Positions 23,779 to 31,405 of a stretch of DNA of 34,140 bases are shown piece by piece. Source of the stretch: Treponema sp. UBA7570. Lineage in GTDB: Bacteria; Spirochaetota; Spirochaetia; Treponematales; Treponemataceae. Positions within the stretch are counted from its first letter, which is position 1; the number at the start of each line of letters is the position of its first letter. The position numbers and the translations under genes are program-made. The stretch lies in assembly GCA_002477955.1 (NCBI GenBank), contig DLLE01000063.1, positions 105,176 through 139,315 of the forward strand. Reading direction: 5' to 3'. Below the pieces are notes generated by a model. It saw only the letters and a list, made by a program, of their open reading frames with translations, had not been told where the DNA came from and did no database searches.

Positions 23779-25002
23779 ATGATTAAAAGAAATACAGGTT
23801 TTTCAAATCTTACAGCAGGCTATCTTTTTCCAGAGGTAGCTCGTCGTCGCCGTGAATACGCGGCTGGTCATCCAGATGCTAGAATTATCAGCCTTGGAAT
23901 AGGAAATACAACAGAGCCTCTTTCTCCGCATATTGCAAAGGCAATGTCAGATTATGCTCTTGCTCTTTCAACTCCTGAAGGATATTCCGGTTATGGAGAT
24001 GAGCAGGGAAATTCAGCCCTTCGCTCAAAAATTGCGGAAGTTTTTTATCCAAAAATGGCAGATGCAAACGAAATTTTTATTTCTGACGGTGCAAAATGTG
24101 ATATTGCGCGCATTCAGACTTTGTTTGGCTCAAAAGTAAAAGTTGCCGTCCAGGACCCTGCTTATCCTGTTTATGTTGACGGTTCTGTTGTCGCTGGTGC
24201 TGCCGGAAAAAATAACGGAAACGGTTACGAAGGAATTTCTTATCTTCCATGCACGCCGGAAAACGATTTTTTTCCTGATCTTTCAAAAATTGAAAAAAAT
24301 ACTCTGATTTATTTTTGTTCTCCAAATAATCCGACTGGCGCTACTGCAACAAAAGAGCAGCTTAAAAAACTTGTTGATTTTGCGAACGAAAACGGATGCA
24401 TTGTCATTTACGATGCCGCATATTTTGCTTTTATCCGCGATAAAAATCTTCCAAAAACAATTTACGAAATTCCTGGCGCAAAAACTTGTGCGATTGAAGT
24501 AAATTCTTTTTCAAAACCTGCTGGTTTTACAGGAGTTCGCCTCGGCTGGTCTGTTGTTCCAAACGAATTGAAATTTGAAGACGGTTCAAGCGTGAACAGG
24601 GATTGGAACCGCGTAATGACAACTCTTTTTAACGGCGCTTCAAATATTGCTCAGGCTGGTGGTCTTGCCGCTCTCGACGAACAGGGCTTGAAAGATATGA
24701 CCGCACAGGTTGACTATTATCTGGAGAACGGACATCTTATAAAAAACGTTCTTGAAGGAGAAAATTTTAAATCTGCAGGCGTTGTCGCTTATTTTACAGG
24801 AAACGGTCCTTATGTCTGGGCAAAATTTCCTGGAAAAGCAAGCTGGGATATTTTTGATAAAATTTTGGATGAGTGCCATGTTGTGACGACTCCAGGCTCT
24901 GGTTTTGGACCTGCCGGAGAAAGTTTTATAAGGTTTAGCTCTTTTGGACATCGCGCGGATATTGAAGAAGCCTGCAAGAGACTTTCGCTTTTGAAACTTT
25001 AA
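23779..25002 (+). CDS. dapL: LL-diaminopimelate aminotransferase
   Basis: This 407-residue fold-type I PLP enzyme begins with a DapL-type start (FSNLTAGYLFPEVARRR, SLGIGNTTEPL). It has GYSGYGDEQGN, the ISDGAKCDIARIQ motif, YFCSPNNPTGA, YDAAYFAF and the PLP lysine Lys246 in NSFSKPAGFTGVRLGW, followed by a late IRFSSFG arginine. It converts tetrahydrodipicolinate directly to LL-diaminopimelate with glutamate as donor, bypassing the succinylase or acetylase steps, for lysine and peptidoglycan. The length is normal for the family. It is monocistronic by appearance, ending at a terminator shared with the convergent gene. Confidence 0.95.
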   Translation: MIKRNTGFSNLTAGYLFPEVARRRREYAAGHPDARIISLGIGNTTEPLSPHIAKAMSDYALALSTPEGYSGYGDEQGNSALRSKIAEVFYPKMADANEIFISDGAKCDIARIQTLFGSKVKVAVQDPAYPVYVDGSVVAGAAGKNNGNGYEGISYLPCTPENDFFPDLSKIEKNTLIYFCSPNNPTGATATKEQLKKLVDFANENGCIVIYDAAYFAFIRDKNLPKTIYEIPGAKTCAIEVNSFSKPAGFTGVRLGWSVVPNELKFEDGSSVNRDWNRVMTTLFNGASNIAQAGGLAALDEQGLKDMTAQVDYYLENGHLIKNVLEGENFKSAGVVAYFTGNGPYVWAKFPGKASWDIFDKILDECHVVTTPGSGFGPAGESFIRFSSFGHRADIEEACKRLSLLKL

Positions 25003-25026
25003 AATAAAGGCTTTAAAGCTAAAAAT

Positions 25027-25078
25027 GCACCACTAAAATTGAACGGATAAAGTTCAGTTTTTGATGGTGCTTTTTTTT
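25027..25078. terminator. Bidirectional terminator between dapL and the barrel gene
   Basis: GCACCA (25027-25032) pairs with TGGTGC (25065-25070), and the stem continues inward with a few mismatches to GAAC/GTTC around a GGATAAA loop. Eight T follow on the plus strand. On the minus strand the stem is followed by five T, so both converging genes can use it. Confidence 0.8.
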
Positions 25079-25092
25079 ATAAAGCTTGTTTT

Positions 25093-26316
25093 TTAGAAAT
25101 AAGATTTATAACCTAGTGTAAAGTTTATGTTTTGTTTCCATTTTCCTGCCGGAAACTCGCTTAATTTTGCCTGGAACATGAGGCTTAAATCTCCGGAGAG
25201 AACAGGAATTACAATGTAAGGGCTTGTTTTTACAGAACAGGTATCTTTGTAAAAATCTTTTAGGTTTGGCAAGTCTTTTAAATATCGTTCTTCGTAGCTA
25301 AACGACGTGCTGAATCCGAACTTTATGTTTTTGTTGCGGATGAAAAAGTTTTCTGTAAAAATATTTACGTTGAAGCCTAAATTCCCGTCTGCAAATTCTA
25401 TTTTTTCGTTTTGATTGTCAGGAATATTGAAGAAAGAAATGTGCATCTGCGAATTTTTTAAATGAAACCGCGGTTCAACCAGTAAAAAAAGCTGTTCGTC
25501 AGAAATTTCAATCTTTGCATTGCTTTTTTTTACAGGAAGCGAAGAAAATCCTGCCTGAAGGAAAAGAGAGGTTGTGTAGTAATTTCCGATAAGAAGATTC
25601 ATTCCAGAATGAAGGTAAATTTCATCGACAAGAAGAATCACATCGTCATCGTTTTTGTCTTTATTTTTTGAAGGAAAACCAATTCCTCCCAAAAAGTCCA
25701 GGGTGAGGTATTTGCGTGTCGTTGCAAAACGAAAATCGAGATTGAATTGTCTTAAATCGTCCGGATTATCATTGTTTTTGTAAAAATATCCGGCAAAAGC
25801 TATTGGACTTGAGTTCAGCCGGATTGAATACGAAAGTCCGAAACCGTTTATTGAATATGGGGAAACGCATTTGTTGCCGTAAAAACTGTCTGTAATAAAA
25901 CTGTTGATTGGTGAAATTCCAAATTGCTGCGATAAAAACTGATTTGCGCCTAGAGGAGTGTAAGTTCCCTTAAAAATGCTGAAAAACTGGGTTGCTCCCA
26001 AAAAATTTTTTATGTATGTAAGCGAAAGCTCATCAAAGCAAAAGACAGCCTGAGTATCTTCAGTCAGTTTTGTGTCGATTACGTCATCTGTCGAAATGCT
26101 CATTTCTGTATTGAAAAATAAATTTTCTGAAAAATTGAACTGCCCTTGAAAAAATCCTGTCAAATTCATTATCGGATCGAAAAATTCGGAATTTTCCTTT
26201 GATTTTAAGTCGCCTTTCAAACCTCCGTAACCGTTGAATGAAGCGGCAGCAGAGAGCGTTGTCAATGTAAAAATAAATGCGGCAGCAGTCGAAGACAGTT
26301 TTTTTATCATTTTCAT
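25093..26316 (-). CDS. Probable outer-membrane beta-barrel protein of unknown family
   Basis: This 407-residue protein has a signal peptide (MIKKLSSTAAAFIFTLTTLS-AAA) with a likely cut before SFNGYGG. The mature part has no membrane helix but many alternating aromatic/hydrophobic segments, such as FNLDFRFATTRKYLTLDFLGG and FGFSTSFSYEERYL, and ends FTLGYKSYF with a terminal Phe typical of BAM-folded barrels. Asp/Asn-rich loops (for example NKDKNDDDV) lie between strands. GGGG is 9 bases before ATG 26316. ATG 26310 is an alternative. A near-consensus sigma-28 promoter precedes it, so it may be made together with late flagellar genes. It ends at the shared terminator with dapL. I do not recognise a specific family. 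Confidence 0.82.
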   Translation of the reverse strand: MKMIKKLSSTAAAFIFTLTTLSAAASFNGYGGLKGDLKSKENSEFFDPIMNLTGFFQGQFNFSENLFFNTEMSISTDDVIDTKLTEDTQAVFCFDELSLTYIKNFLGATQFFSIFKGTYTPLGANQFLSQQFGISPINSFITDSFYGNKCVSPYSINGFGLSYSIRLNSSPIAFAGYFYKNNDNPDDLRQFNLDFRFATTRKYLTLDFLGGIGFPSKNKDKNDDDVILLVDEIYLHSGMNLLIGNYYTTSLFLQAGFSSLPVKKSNAKIEISDEQLFLLVEPRFHLKNSQMHISFFNIPDNQNEKIEFADGNLGFNVNIFTENFFIRNKNIKFGFSTSFSYEERYLKDLPNLKDFYKDTCSVKTSPYIVIPVLSGDLSLMFQAKLSEFPAGKWKQNINFTLGYKSYF

Positions 26317-26351
26317 AGCTTTTTCCCCGTCAGTTATAATCGTACCTTTTT

Positions 26352-26379
26352 ATATCGGCATAAAAAAGTCTGAACTTTA
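26352..26379 (-). promoter_or_regulatory. Strong candidate sigma-28 (FliA) promoter for the barrel gene
   Basis: On the minus strand TAAAGTTC (26379-26372), 12 bases, GCCGATAT (26359-26352). Against the enteric consensus TAAAGTTT-N11-GCCGATAA this is 7 of 8 in each box with one extra spacer base. It lies 35 bases before the start codon, leaving room for the GGGG ribosome site. Confidence 0.65.
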
Positions 26380-26475
26380 ATAAAAATCGAAAATTATCCT
26401 CAGGAAAGTATGAAACTTTATTCATTCTTTTACTCTTTGTTTTTAAAAAACATCTTGTTAATAAAATTTTATTGC

Positions 26476-26503
26476 TTGACTTTGAGATGTTAAAGGTTAA
26501 AAT
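26476..26503 (+). promoter_or_regulatory. Candidate promoter of the chemotaxis operon, start codon 7 bases from -10
   Basis: TTGACT (26476-26481), 16 bases, TAAAAT (26498-26503), then 7 bases to the cheA ATG. The only purine-rich patch (AAAGG, 26492-26496) lies inside the promoter and is too far from the ATG to serve as a normal Shine-Dalgarno. Confidence 0.55.
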
Positions 26504-26510
26504 ATTAGAT

Positions 26511-28892
26511 ATGAGTGATTTTCTTGACGCTAACAACGAAGAACTGTTAAAAGATTATTTTTCTGAAGCTGAACTAATGGTTGACAATCTTGAGAGCAAT
26601 ATTCTTGCAATTGAGAATGATCCAACAAACCATGATGCTATAGATGAAATTTTCCGTGCAGCACATACGTTAAAAGGTAATTCTGCGACAGTTGAATTTA
26701 CAGAAATTTCTACATTTGCTCACAAAATGGAAGATCTTCTTGATGAAGTTCGTTCAGACCGTGTAAAAGTTTCCGAAGATGTTGTAGATACTCTTCTAAA
26801 TTCTCTTGATATTATAAAAGCTATGCTTGAAGCTCGCCAAAATGGTTCTGTTTATGCCGAAAGTGTAGAAGAAATTTCAAATAAAATAAAATCATTGATT
26901 CCTGAAAAGGCTGGAAAAGGTAAAAAGTCGTCATCAGTTTCAAAACCTGGACCAGAGACTGTTCAGAGTGTTCCAGCGGCATCGGCTTCTGCTTCAGAAA
27001 CTGTTGACATGTCAGAATTTGAGTTGCTTGAACTCAAACAGAGTTGCCAGCCGGGTCAAAAGCTTTGGTCGATAAGTGTTGTTTTCGATGAAAATAATCC
27101 TATGAATAGCGTAGGAGGAATTCAAGTTTTTGCAGCATTAAAAGCCTGTGGCACTGTTTTAAAGACCGTTCCTGATTTTGAAGCGCTTTATGAAGATGAA
27201 TTTCATAAAGACGTTGTTTATTACGTTGCTTCTTCAAATTCTCAGGAGCAGCTCGAAGATGTAGCTTTTCTCGATGATGTAACTTTGAGCGTTGATGCCC
27301 AGTGTCTTGAAAATGCAGTTGCAAAAGAGTCTTATGTGCAGCCCGAACAAAAAGAAGAAAAAAATGCTCAAATTCAGCCTATGGCAGAAACTCCTAAACA
27401 AGAAGAAGTAAAGGTTTCTGCAGAGCAGAAGACAGAAAATGCTCCTGTTCAGCCATCAAAGACAGTTTCTTCGACAAAAACGGCTTCTGCTTCAGGACAT
27501 GCTCAGCAAAGTTCAATTTTGCGTGTTGATTCTAAACGCATCGATACTTTAATGAACCTTGTTTCTGAAACCGTAATTACAAAGGCTTCGTTTAACCAGA
27601 GCGCGCAACAACAGTCGGATATGCTTGTTCAGTTTCAGGCTCTTGATTCTGCATTTAGAGAAAAAATCCGTAAGATGTTTGAACAGCTTCCGCAGTATTT
27701 GGAAGAAATTCAAAACGGAGTTTCTGTAAAAGACATAAGAAATAATATTATGCAGGAATATGGTGAGATTCCTGAATATTTTGCTTCGTTTGAAGCTAAG
27801 TTTAAGGATTTAAATACAAAGTTCCATTCTGCAACCCAAAATCTTGGGCGCATCGCCGGAGAATTGCAGGAAGGCGTAATGAAAATCCGAATGGTTCCTA
27901 TCAGCCAGATTTTTGACCGCTTTCCTCGGGTTGTCCGTGATTTGCAGAAAGATCTCGGTAAAAAGGTAAACCTTCAGATTGAAGGTGAAGAAACGGAGTT
28001 GGACAAGACTGTTATTGACGATCTTATGGATCCTATCATGCACTGTGTTCGTAATTCTGTTGACCACGGAATCGAATCTCCTGAAGAACGCAAGGCTTTA
28101 GGTAAGAGCGAAACAGGTACTGTTCTGTTAAAAGCTGCAAACGAAGGAAACATGATTATCATCGATATTGTTGATGACGGTAACGGAATTGATGCGGAAA
28201 AAGTGCGGAAAAAGGCCGTAGAAAAAGGACTTATTCATCCAAATAAAGTCCTTTCGGAACAGGAAGCTGCAAATCTTATATTTTTACCAGGTTTTTCAAC
28301 AGCAGACAAAATTACAAATGTTTCTGGTCGTGGCGTAGGTCTCGATGTCGTAAAGACAATGATTGATAAATTGAACGGAACTGTAAACGTAACAACAGAA
28401 AAAGGCCGTGGTTCTAAATTCTCAATTAGGCTTCCGCTTACTCTTGCAATTATTCAAGGTCTTCTTGTGCGCGTTGGAAGAGAAGTTTATTCAATTCCTA
28501 TTGCGTCTGTAATTGAAAGCCATCGCATTAGACGTGGCGAAATCAATACAATTGACAATTATGAAGTTTTGAATGTCCGCAACGAAGTAATTTCTGTTCT
28601 TCGTCTTAGCAGGCTGTTTAACATCCGCAATACCGAAGATGGTGAGTATTGTTTTGTTGTAATTGTTGGCACGCAAGATAAAAAAATCGGTATTATGGTC
28701 GATGCCTTGATTGGAGAAGAAGATGTGGTTATAAAACCTTTGCGTGATCAGTTTACGCAGTCTCCAGGAATTGCAGGCGCTTCTATTCTTGGTGACGGCT
28801 CTGTTTCGCTTATTATTGATGTAAGCCAGCTTCTTGAGCTTGGAGTGCGTCAGGAAATTGAAGCTCGCTCTGAATATGGGACTATTGACTAA
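26511..28892 (+). CDS. cheA: Chemotaxis histidine kinase CheA with extended P3 dimerisation domain
   Basis: This 793-residue protein has a P1 Hpt domain with phospho-acceptor His52 in RAAHTLKGNS. A P2-like domain (about 165-265) follows, then a Gln/Pro/Glu linker, P3 from about 336 (RVDSKRIDTLMNLVSE) to about 460 (ELQEGVMKIRMVPI), a P4 ATPase with RNSVDHGIE, DDGNGID and GRGVGLDVVK, and a C-terminal CheW-like P5 domain. It phosphorylates CheY in response to receptor signals. P3 is about 125 residues, roughly twice the usual 60-70, with extra helices. This matches the enlarged P3 known from spirochaete chemotaxis class F2. Start ATG 26511 (MSDFLD) is chosen over upstream TTG 26472, which lies in the promoter. 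Confidence 0.96.
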   Translation: MSDFLDANNEELLKDYFSEAELMVDNLESNILAIENDPTNHDAIDEIFRAAHTLKGNSATVEFTEISTFAHKMEDLLDEVRSDRVKVSEDVVDTLLNSLDIIKAMLEARQNGSVYAESVEEISNKIKSLIPEKAGKGKKSSSVSKPGPETVQSVPAASASASETVDMSEFELLELKQSCQPGQKLWSISVVFDENNPMNSVGGIQVFAALKACGTVLKTVPDFEALYEDEFHKDVVYYVASSNSQEQLEDVAFLDDVTLSVDAQCLENAVAKESYVQPEQKEEKNAQIQPMAETPKQEEVKVSAEQKTENAPVQPSKTVSSTKTASASGHAQQSSILRVDSKRIDTLMNLVSETVITKASFNQSAQQQSDMLVQFQALDSAFREKIRKMFEQLPQYLEEIQNGVSVKDIRNNIMQEYGEIPEYFASFEAKFKDLNTKFHSATQNLGRIAGELQEGVMKIRMVPISQIFDRFPRVVRDLQKDLGKKVNLQIEGEETELDKTVIDDLMDPIMHCVRNSVDHGIESPEERKALGKSETGTVLLKAANEGNMIIIDIVDDGNGIDAEKVRKKAVEKGLIHPNKVLSEQEAANLIFLPGFSTADKITNVSGRGVGLDVVKTMIDKLNGTVNVTTEKGRGSKFSIRLPLTLAIIQGLLVRVGREVYSIPIASVIESHRIRRGEINTIDNYEVLNVRNEVISVLRLSRLFNIRNTEDGEYCFVVIVGTQDKKIGIMVDALIGEEDVVIKPLRDQFTQSPGIAGASILGDGSVSLIIDVSQLLELGVRQEIEARSEYGTID

Positions 28893-28909
28893 GGCAAAAG
28901 AGGTTTATC

Positions 28910-30364
28910 ATGGCTAACGAAAATATTCAGAATCAGACAGAAACTAAAAATATCAATACAGCTCTTGCACAAAATCTTGGTGCTTATGCTAGTATTGTTC
29001 CTGATGCGGAACGGGAATCTGCAGAAAGAAAAGAAAAACTTGCTCAGATTGACTATAAAATGGTAACTTTTTCTCTCGCTGGAAAAGACTATGCAATTGA
29101 TATTATGAAAATAAAGGAAATTGCAAAGGCCGGACGTTTTACTTATGTTCCGAATACATTGCCATTTGTTCTTGGAGTTTACAATCTTCGTGGAGATATT
29201 ATTCCTATTGTCGATTTGAGGCTTTTTTTCAATATCGAAGTTCCAGAAAGAAAAGAAGATTCCTTGGAAAATATGCTTATCTGTTCGATTGGCGAGCAGA
29301 CATTCGGAATTGTCGTAGATGTAATTGACAAAGTCGTTGGAATTCAAAAAGCAACAATTCAGCCGCCTCATCCACTTTTTGGCGATATAAACATAAAATA
29401 TATTCAGGGAGTTGTTGAAGTAAACAACAGGCTTTATATTCTTCTTGATATAGAAAGAATTTTTGGTTCTAAGACAGAAGCTCAGGCGATTGAAGAAGAA
29501 AATGTTCGTATGAATATGGCACACAATGCAAAAGTTGCCGTAAAATCTTCTTTAGAAAAAGAATTTGTAAATTCTGAAAATCAAAAAACTTCTGTTTCTG
29601 CGGCTGAAACTAAGGTTGAAAAGCATCCTGGCGATGAGCTTAAGTTTATTACAGAATCTTTGGCGCAGATGAGAAAATTTACGGTTTCTGCTGTAAATGA
29701 ACCTTGGCTTAAAGCTCGTTTTGATGCGTGGCAGAAAGAGCGTTCTCAGGATAAAATTCAACTTTCTTCAGCGGAAGATGCAGATGCTTTCTTAAAAAAT
29801 TTTTATTCTCCTTGTTCAGGTGCTTGGTGGACAAAAGAATATGCTGATTCAATTTTTAAGATTTTGCCGGACAATGCCGCAAAACAGATTACTGTCTGGA
29901 ATCCTGGCTGTGGAAAAGGAATGGAAACTTATTCACTTGCTTGTATTTTGAAAAAGCGTTATCCAGAAGCTAAGATTAGAATTTATGCGCATGACATTGA
30001 TTTGCTCAATGTTTCAAATGCTCCGTTAATCAGCGTTCCTGCCGAAATTGCAAATGGCTGGTATGCTCCTTATCTTACGAACAAGGCTAATTCTGATTTT
30101 ACTTTTACAACTGACATAAAAAATAGTATTATGTTTGAGTATCATGACTGTGCAAATACAAACTCTTTGCCTGTATGTGATATTATATTTGCAAGGGATT
30201 TGATTTCATTCTTGCCTTTGGCTTCTCAAAAAGTTCTCGAAACTGATTTTGATGAAAAACTTAAGGGCAATGGAATTATCATTCTTGGTCAAAACGAAAC
30301 TCTGGAGGGAGAGGGCAAGTGGCTTGCTCATAAAGACGGAACTGTAACCTTTTTTACAAAATAA
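28910..30364 (+). CDS. cheW: CheW fused to a CheR-like methyltransferase domain
   Basis: This 484-residue protein has a CheW domain at about 48-190 (MVTFSLAGKDYAIDIMKIKEI, GVYNLRGDIIPIVDLR) and a C-terminal domain (about 245-484) resembling CheR. The latter has an S-adenosylmethionine-type motif NPGCGKGMETYSLA (333-342 core), AHDIDLLNVSNA and CDIIFARDLISFL. CheW couples receptors to CheA. Fusions of this type are known from treponemes, where the CheR-like part seems to have a structural role in arrays. The Asn of the usual CRN motif is Asp here and the N-terminal CheR helical domain is reduced, so methylation activity is doubtful. GAGG lies about 10 bases before the ATG. Confidence 0.93.
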   Translation: MANENIQNQTETKNINTALAQNLGAYASIVPDAERESAERKEKLAQIDYKMVTFSLAGKDYAIDIMKIKEIAKAGRFTYVPNTLPFVLGVYNLRGDIIPIVDLRLFFNIEVPERKEDSLENMLICSIGEQTFGIVVDVIDKVVGIQKATIQPPHPLFGDINIKYIQGVVEVNNRLYILLDIERIFGSKTEAQAIEEENVRMNMAHNAKVAVKSSLEKEFVNSENQKTSVSAAETKVEKHPGDELKFITESLAQMRKFTVSAVNEPWLKARFDAWQKERSQDKIQLSSAEDADAFLKNFYSPCSGAWWTKEYADSIFKILPDNAAKQITVWNPGCGKGMETYSLACILKKRYPEAKIRIYAHDIDLLNVSNAPLISVPAEIANGWYAPYLTNKANSDFTFTTDIKNSIMFEYHDCANTNSLPVCDIIFARDLISFLPLASQKVLETDFDEKLKGNGIIILGQNETLEGEGKWLAHKDGTVTFFTK

Positions 30365-30384
30365 ATAAAAATTGGGAGAATTTT

Positions 30385-30867
30385 ATGAGAGTAGAATATA
30401 TCAACCCATTCGTTGAAACTTCATTTCAGATTTTAAAAGAAGTTCTTGGTGGTGCGGATGTAAAACGCGGTGATTTGTATTTGAAATCGACCGCAATGCC
30501 AGTTATGGGAGTTGCCGCTTTGGTCGGCCTTGCTGGTGATGTTGAAGGACGTGTTCTGTTTGATATGTCTTACGAAACAGCATTGAACATTGCTTCAAAA
30601 ATGAACGGAGAAACACTTGCTACTTTTGATGATTTGGCAAAGGCTACAATCAGCGAACTTGCAAACCTTATTACTGCGCAGGCAGTAACAAAACTTCATG
30701 AATTGGGATTTAAGTTCGACTTGACTCCTCCGGCGCTTTTTGCTGGAGAAAAAATGGAAATTGCTGCATTGGGTGGACAGACAGACAGTGTTGAAGCGCT
30801 GATTGTTCCTCTTATTACAGAATGTGGCAAAGTAGAAATTAACGTTGCGATTCGCGAACGTATGTAG
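30385..30867 (+). CDS. cheX: CheY-P phosphatase CheX
   Basis: This 160-residue protein has the CheX fold pattern. MRVEYINPFVETSFQILKEV gives the first helix, then come a strand region with VAALVGLAGDVEGRVLFDMS and the active-site helix ISELANLI, in which Glu91 and Asn94 form the single E-x-x-N phosphatase motif. CheX removes phosphate from CheY-P and ends the tumble or reversal signal, and is the main such enzyme in spirochaetes. GGGAG about 7 bases upstream supports the ATG. Position between cheW and cheY fits the standard treponemal order. Confidence 0.94.
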   Translation: MRVEYINPFVETSFQILKEVLGGADVKRGDLYLKSTAMPVMGVAALVGLAGDVEGRVLFDMSYETALNIASKMNGETLATFDDLAKATISELANLITAQAVTKLHELGFKFDLTPPALFAGEKMEIAALGGQTDSVEALIVPLITECGKVEINVAIRERM

Positions 30868-30885
30868 AATTGAGGAGGCAGCAAC

Positions 30886-31320
30886 ATGAAAACTAAACAG
30901 GATTTCCCATCAATCAATGAGCGTCCGCCAGAAGGCGTAAGAGTTGACGGTACAAAAATTCGTGTGCTTATCGTTGACGACTCAATCTTCGTTGCAAAAC
31001 AGCTAGGACAGATTCTTACTTCCGAGGGTTATGAAATCGTAGCTACGGCTGTTGATGGAAAAGACGGTGTTGATAAGTATAAGGAACTTTGTCCGAACGT
31101 GGATCTCGTTACAATGGATATTACAATGCCACGTATGGACGGTATTACAGCCTTGGAACAGATTATGGCTTTTGATAAAAACGCAAAGGTTGTAATGGTT
31201 TCTGCTCTTGGAAAAGAAGAGCTTGTAAAAAAATCTCTTTTGCTTGGAGCAAAAAACTATATTGTAAAGCCTCTTGACCGTAAAAAGGTTCTTGAGCGTA
31301 TCGGTGCAGCTGTAAAGTAA
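30886..31320 (+). CDS. cheY: Chemotaxis response regulator CheY
   Basis: This 144-residue single receiver domain has Asp31-Asp32, phospho-acceptor Asp78 in TMDITMPRMDG, VMVSALG and the YIVKPLD lysine. No output domain follows. When phosphorylated by CheA it binds the FliM and FliY N-terminal peptides encoded earlier in the window and reverses the motor. CheX dephosphorylates it. About 24 extra N-terminal residues precede the receiver core. GGAGG 8 bases before the ATG shows that start is used, so the extension is real. A terminator follows 36 bases later. Confidence 0.96.
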   Translation: MKTKQDFPSINERPPEGVRVDGTKIRVLIVDDSIFVAKQLGQILTSEGYEIVATAVDGKDGVDKYKELCPNVDLVTMDITMPRMDGITALEQIMAFDKNAKVVMVSALGKEELVKKSLLLGAKNYIVKPLDRKKVLERIGAAVK

Positions 31321-31356
31321 GCGCACTTGTTTTGTGTCAAATGTGTTGAAAAACTT

Positions 31357-31392
31357 AAAAAACCTGGTTCTTGAAGAATCAGGTTTTTTTTT
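31357..31392 (+). terminator. Rho-independent terminator after cheY
   Basis: AACCTGGTTC (31361-31370), loop TTGAA, GAATCAGGTT (31376-31385). Ten pairs with one G-U, extended by flanking A4/T4 and followed by a T run to 31392. It ends the chemotaxis operon 14 bases before the cimA start. Confidence 0.85.
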
Positions 31393-31399
31393 GCATAAT
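31371..31399 (+). promoter_or_regulatory. Candidate cimA promoter overlapping the cheY terminator
   Basis: TTGAAG (31371-31376), 17 bases, CATAAT (31394-31399), then 6 bases to the cimA ATG without a Shine-Dalgarno. The -35 lies in the terminator loop and the T run forms the spacer. Confidence 0.45.
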
Positions 31400-31405
31400 A
31401 GCACT

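Noticed and set aside
28889..29524. 211-residue minus-strand open frame inside cheW
   Set aside because: It is the complement of a well-supported CheW domain, with shadow-type composition and no ribosome site noted.
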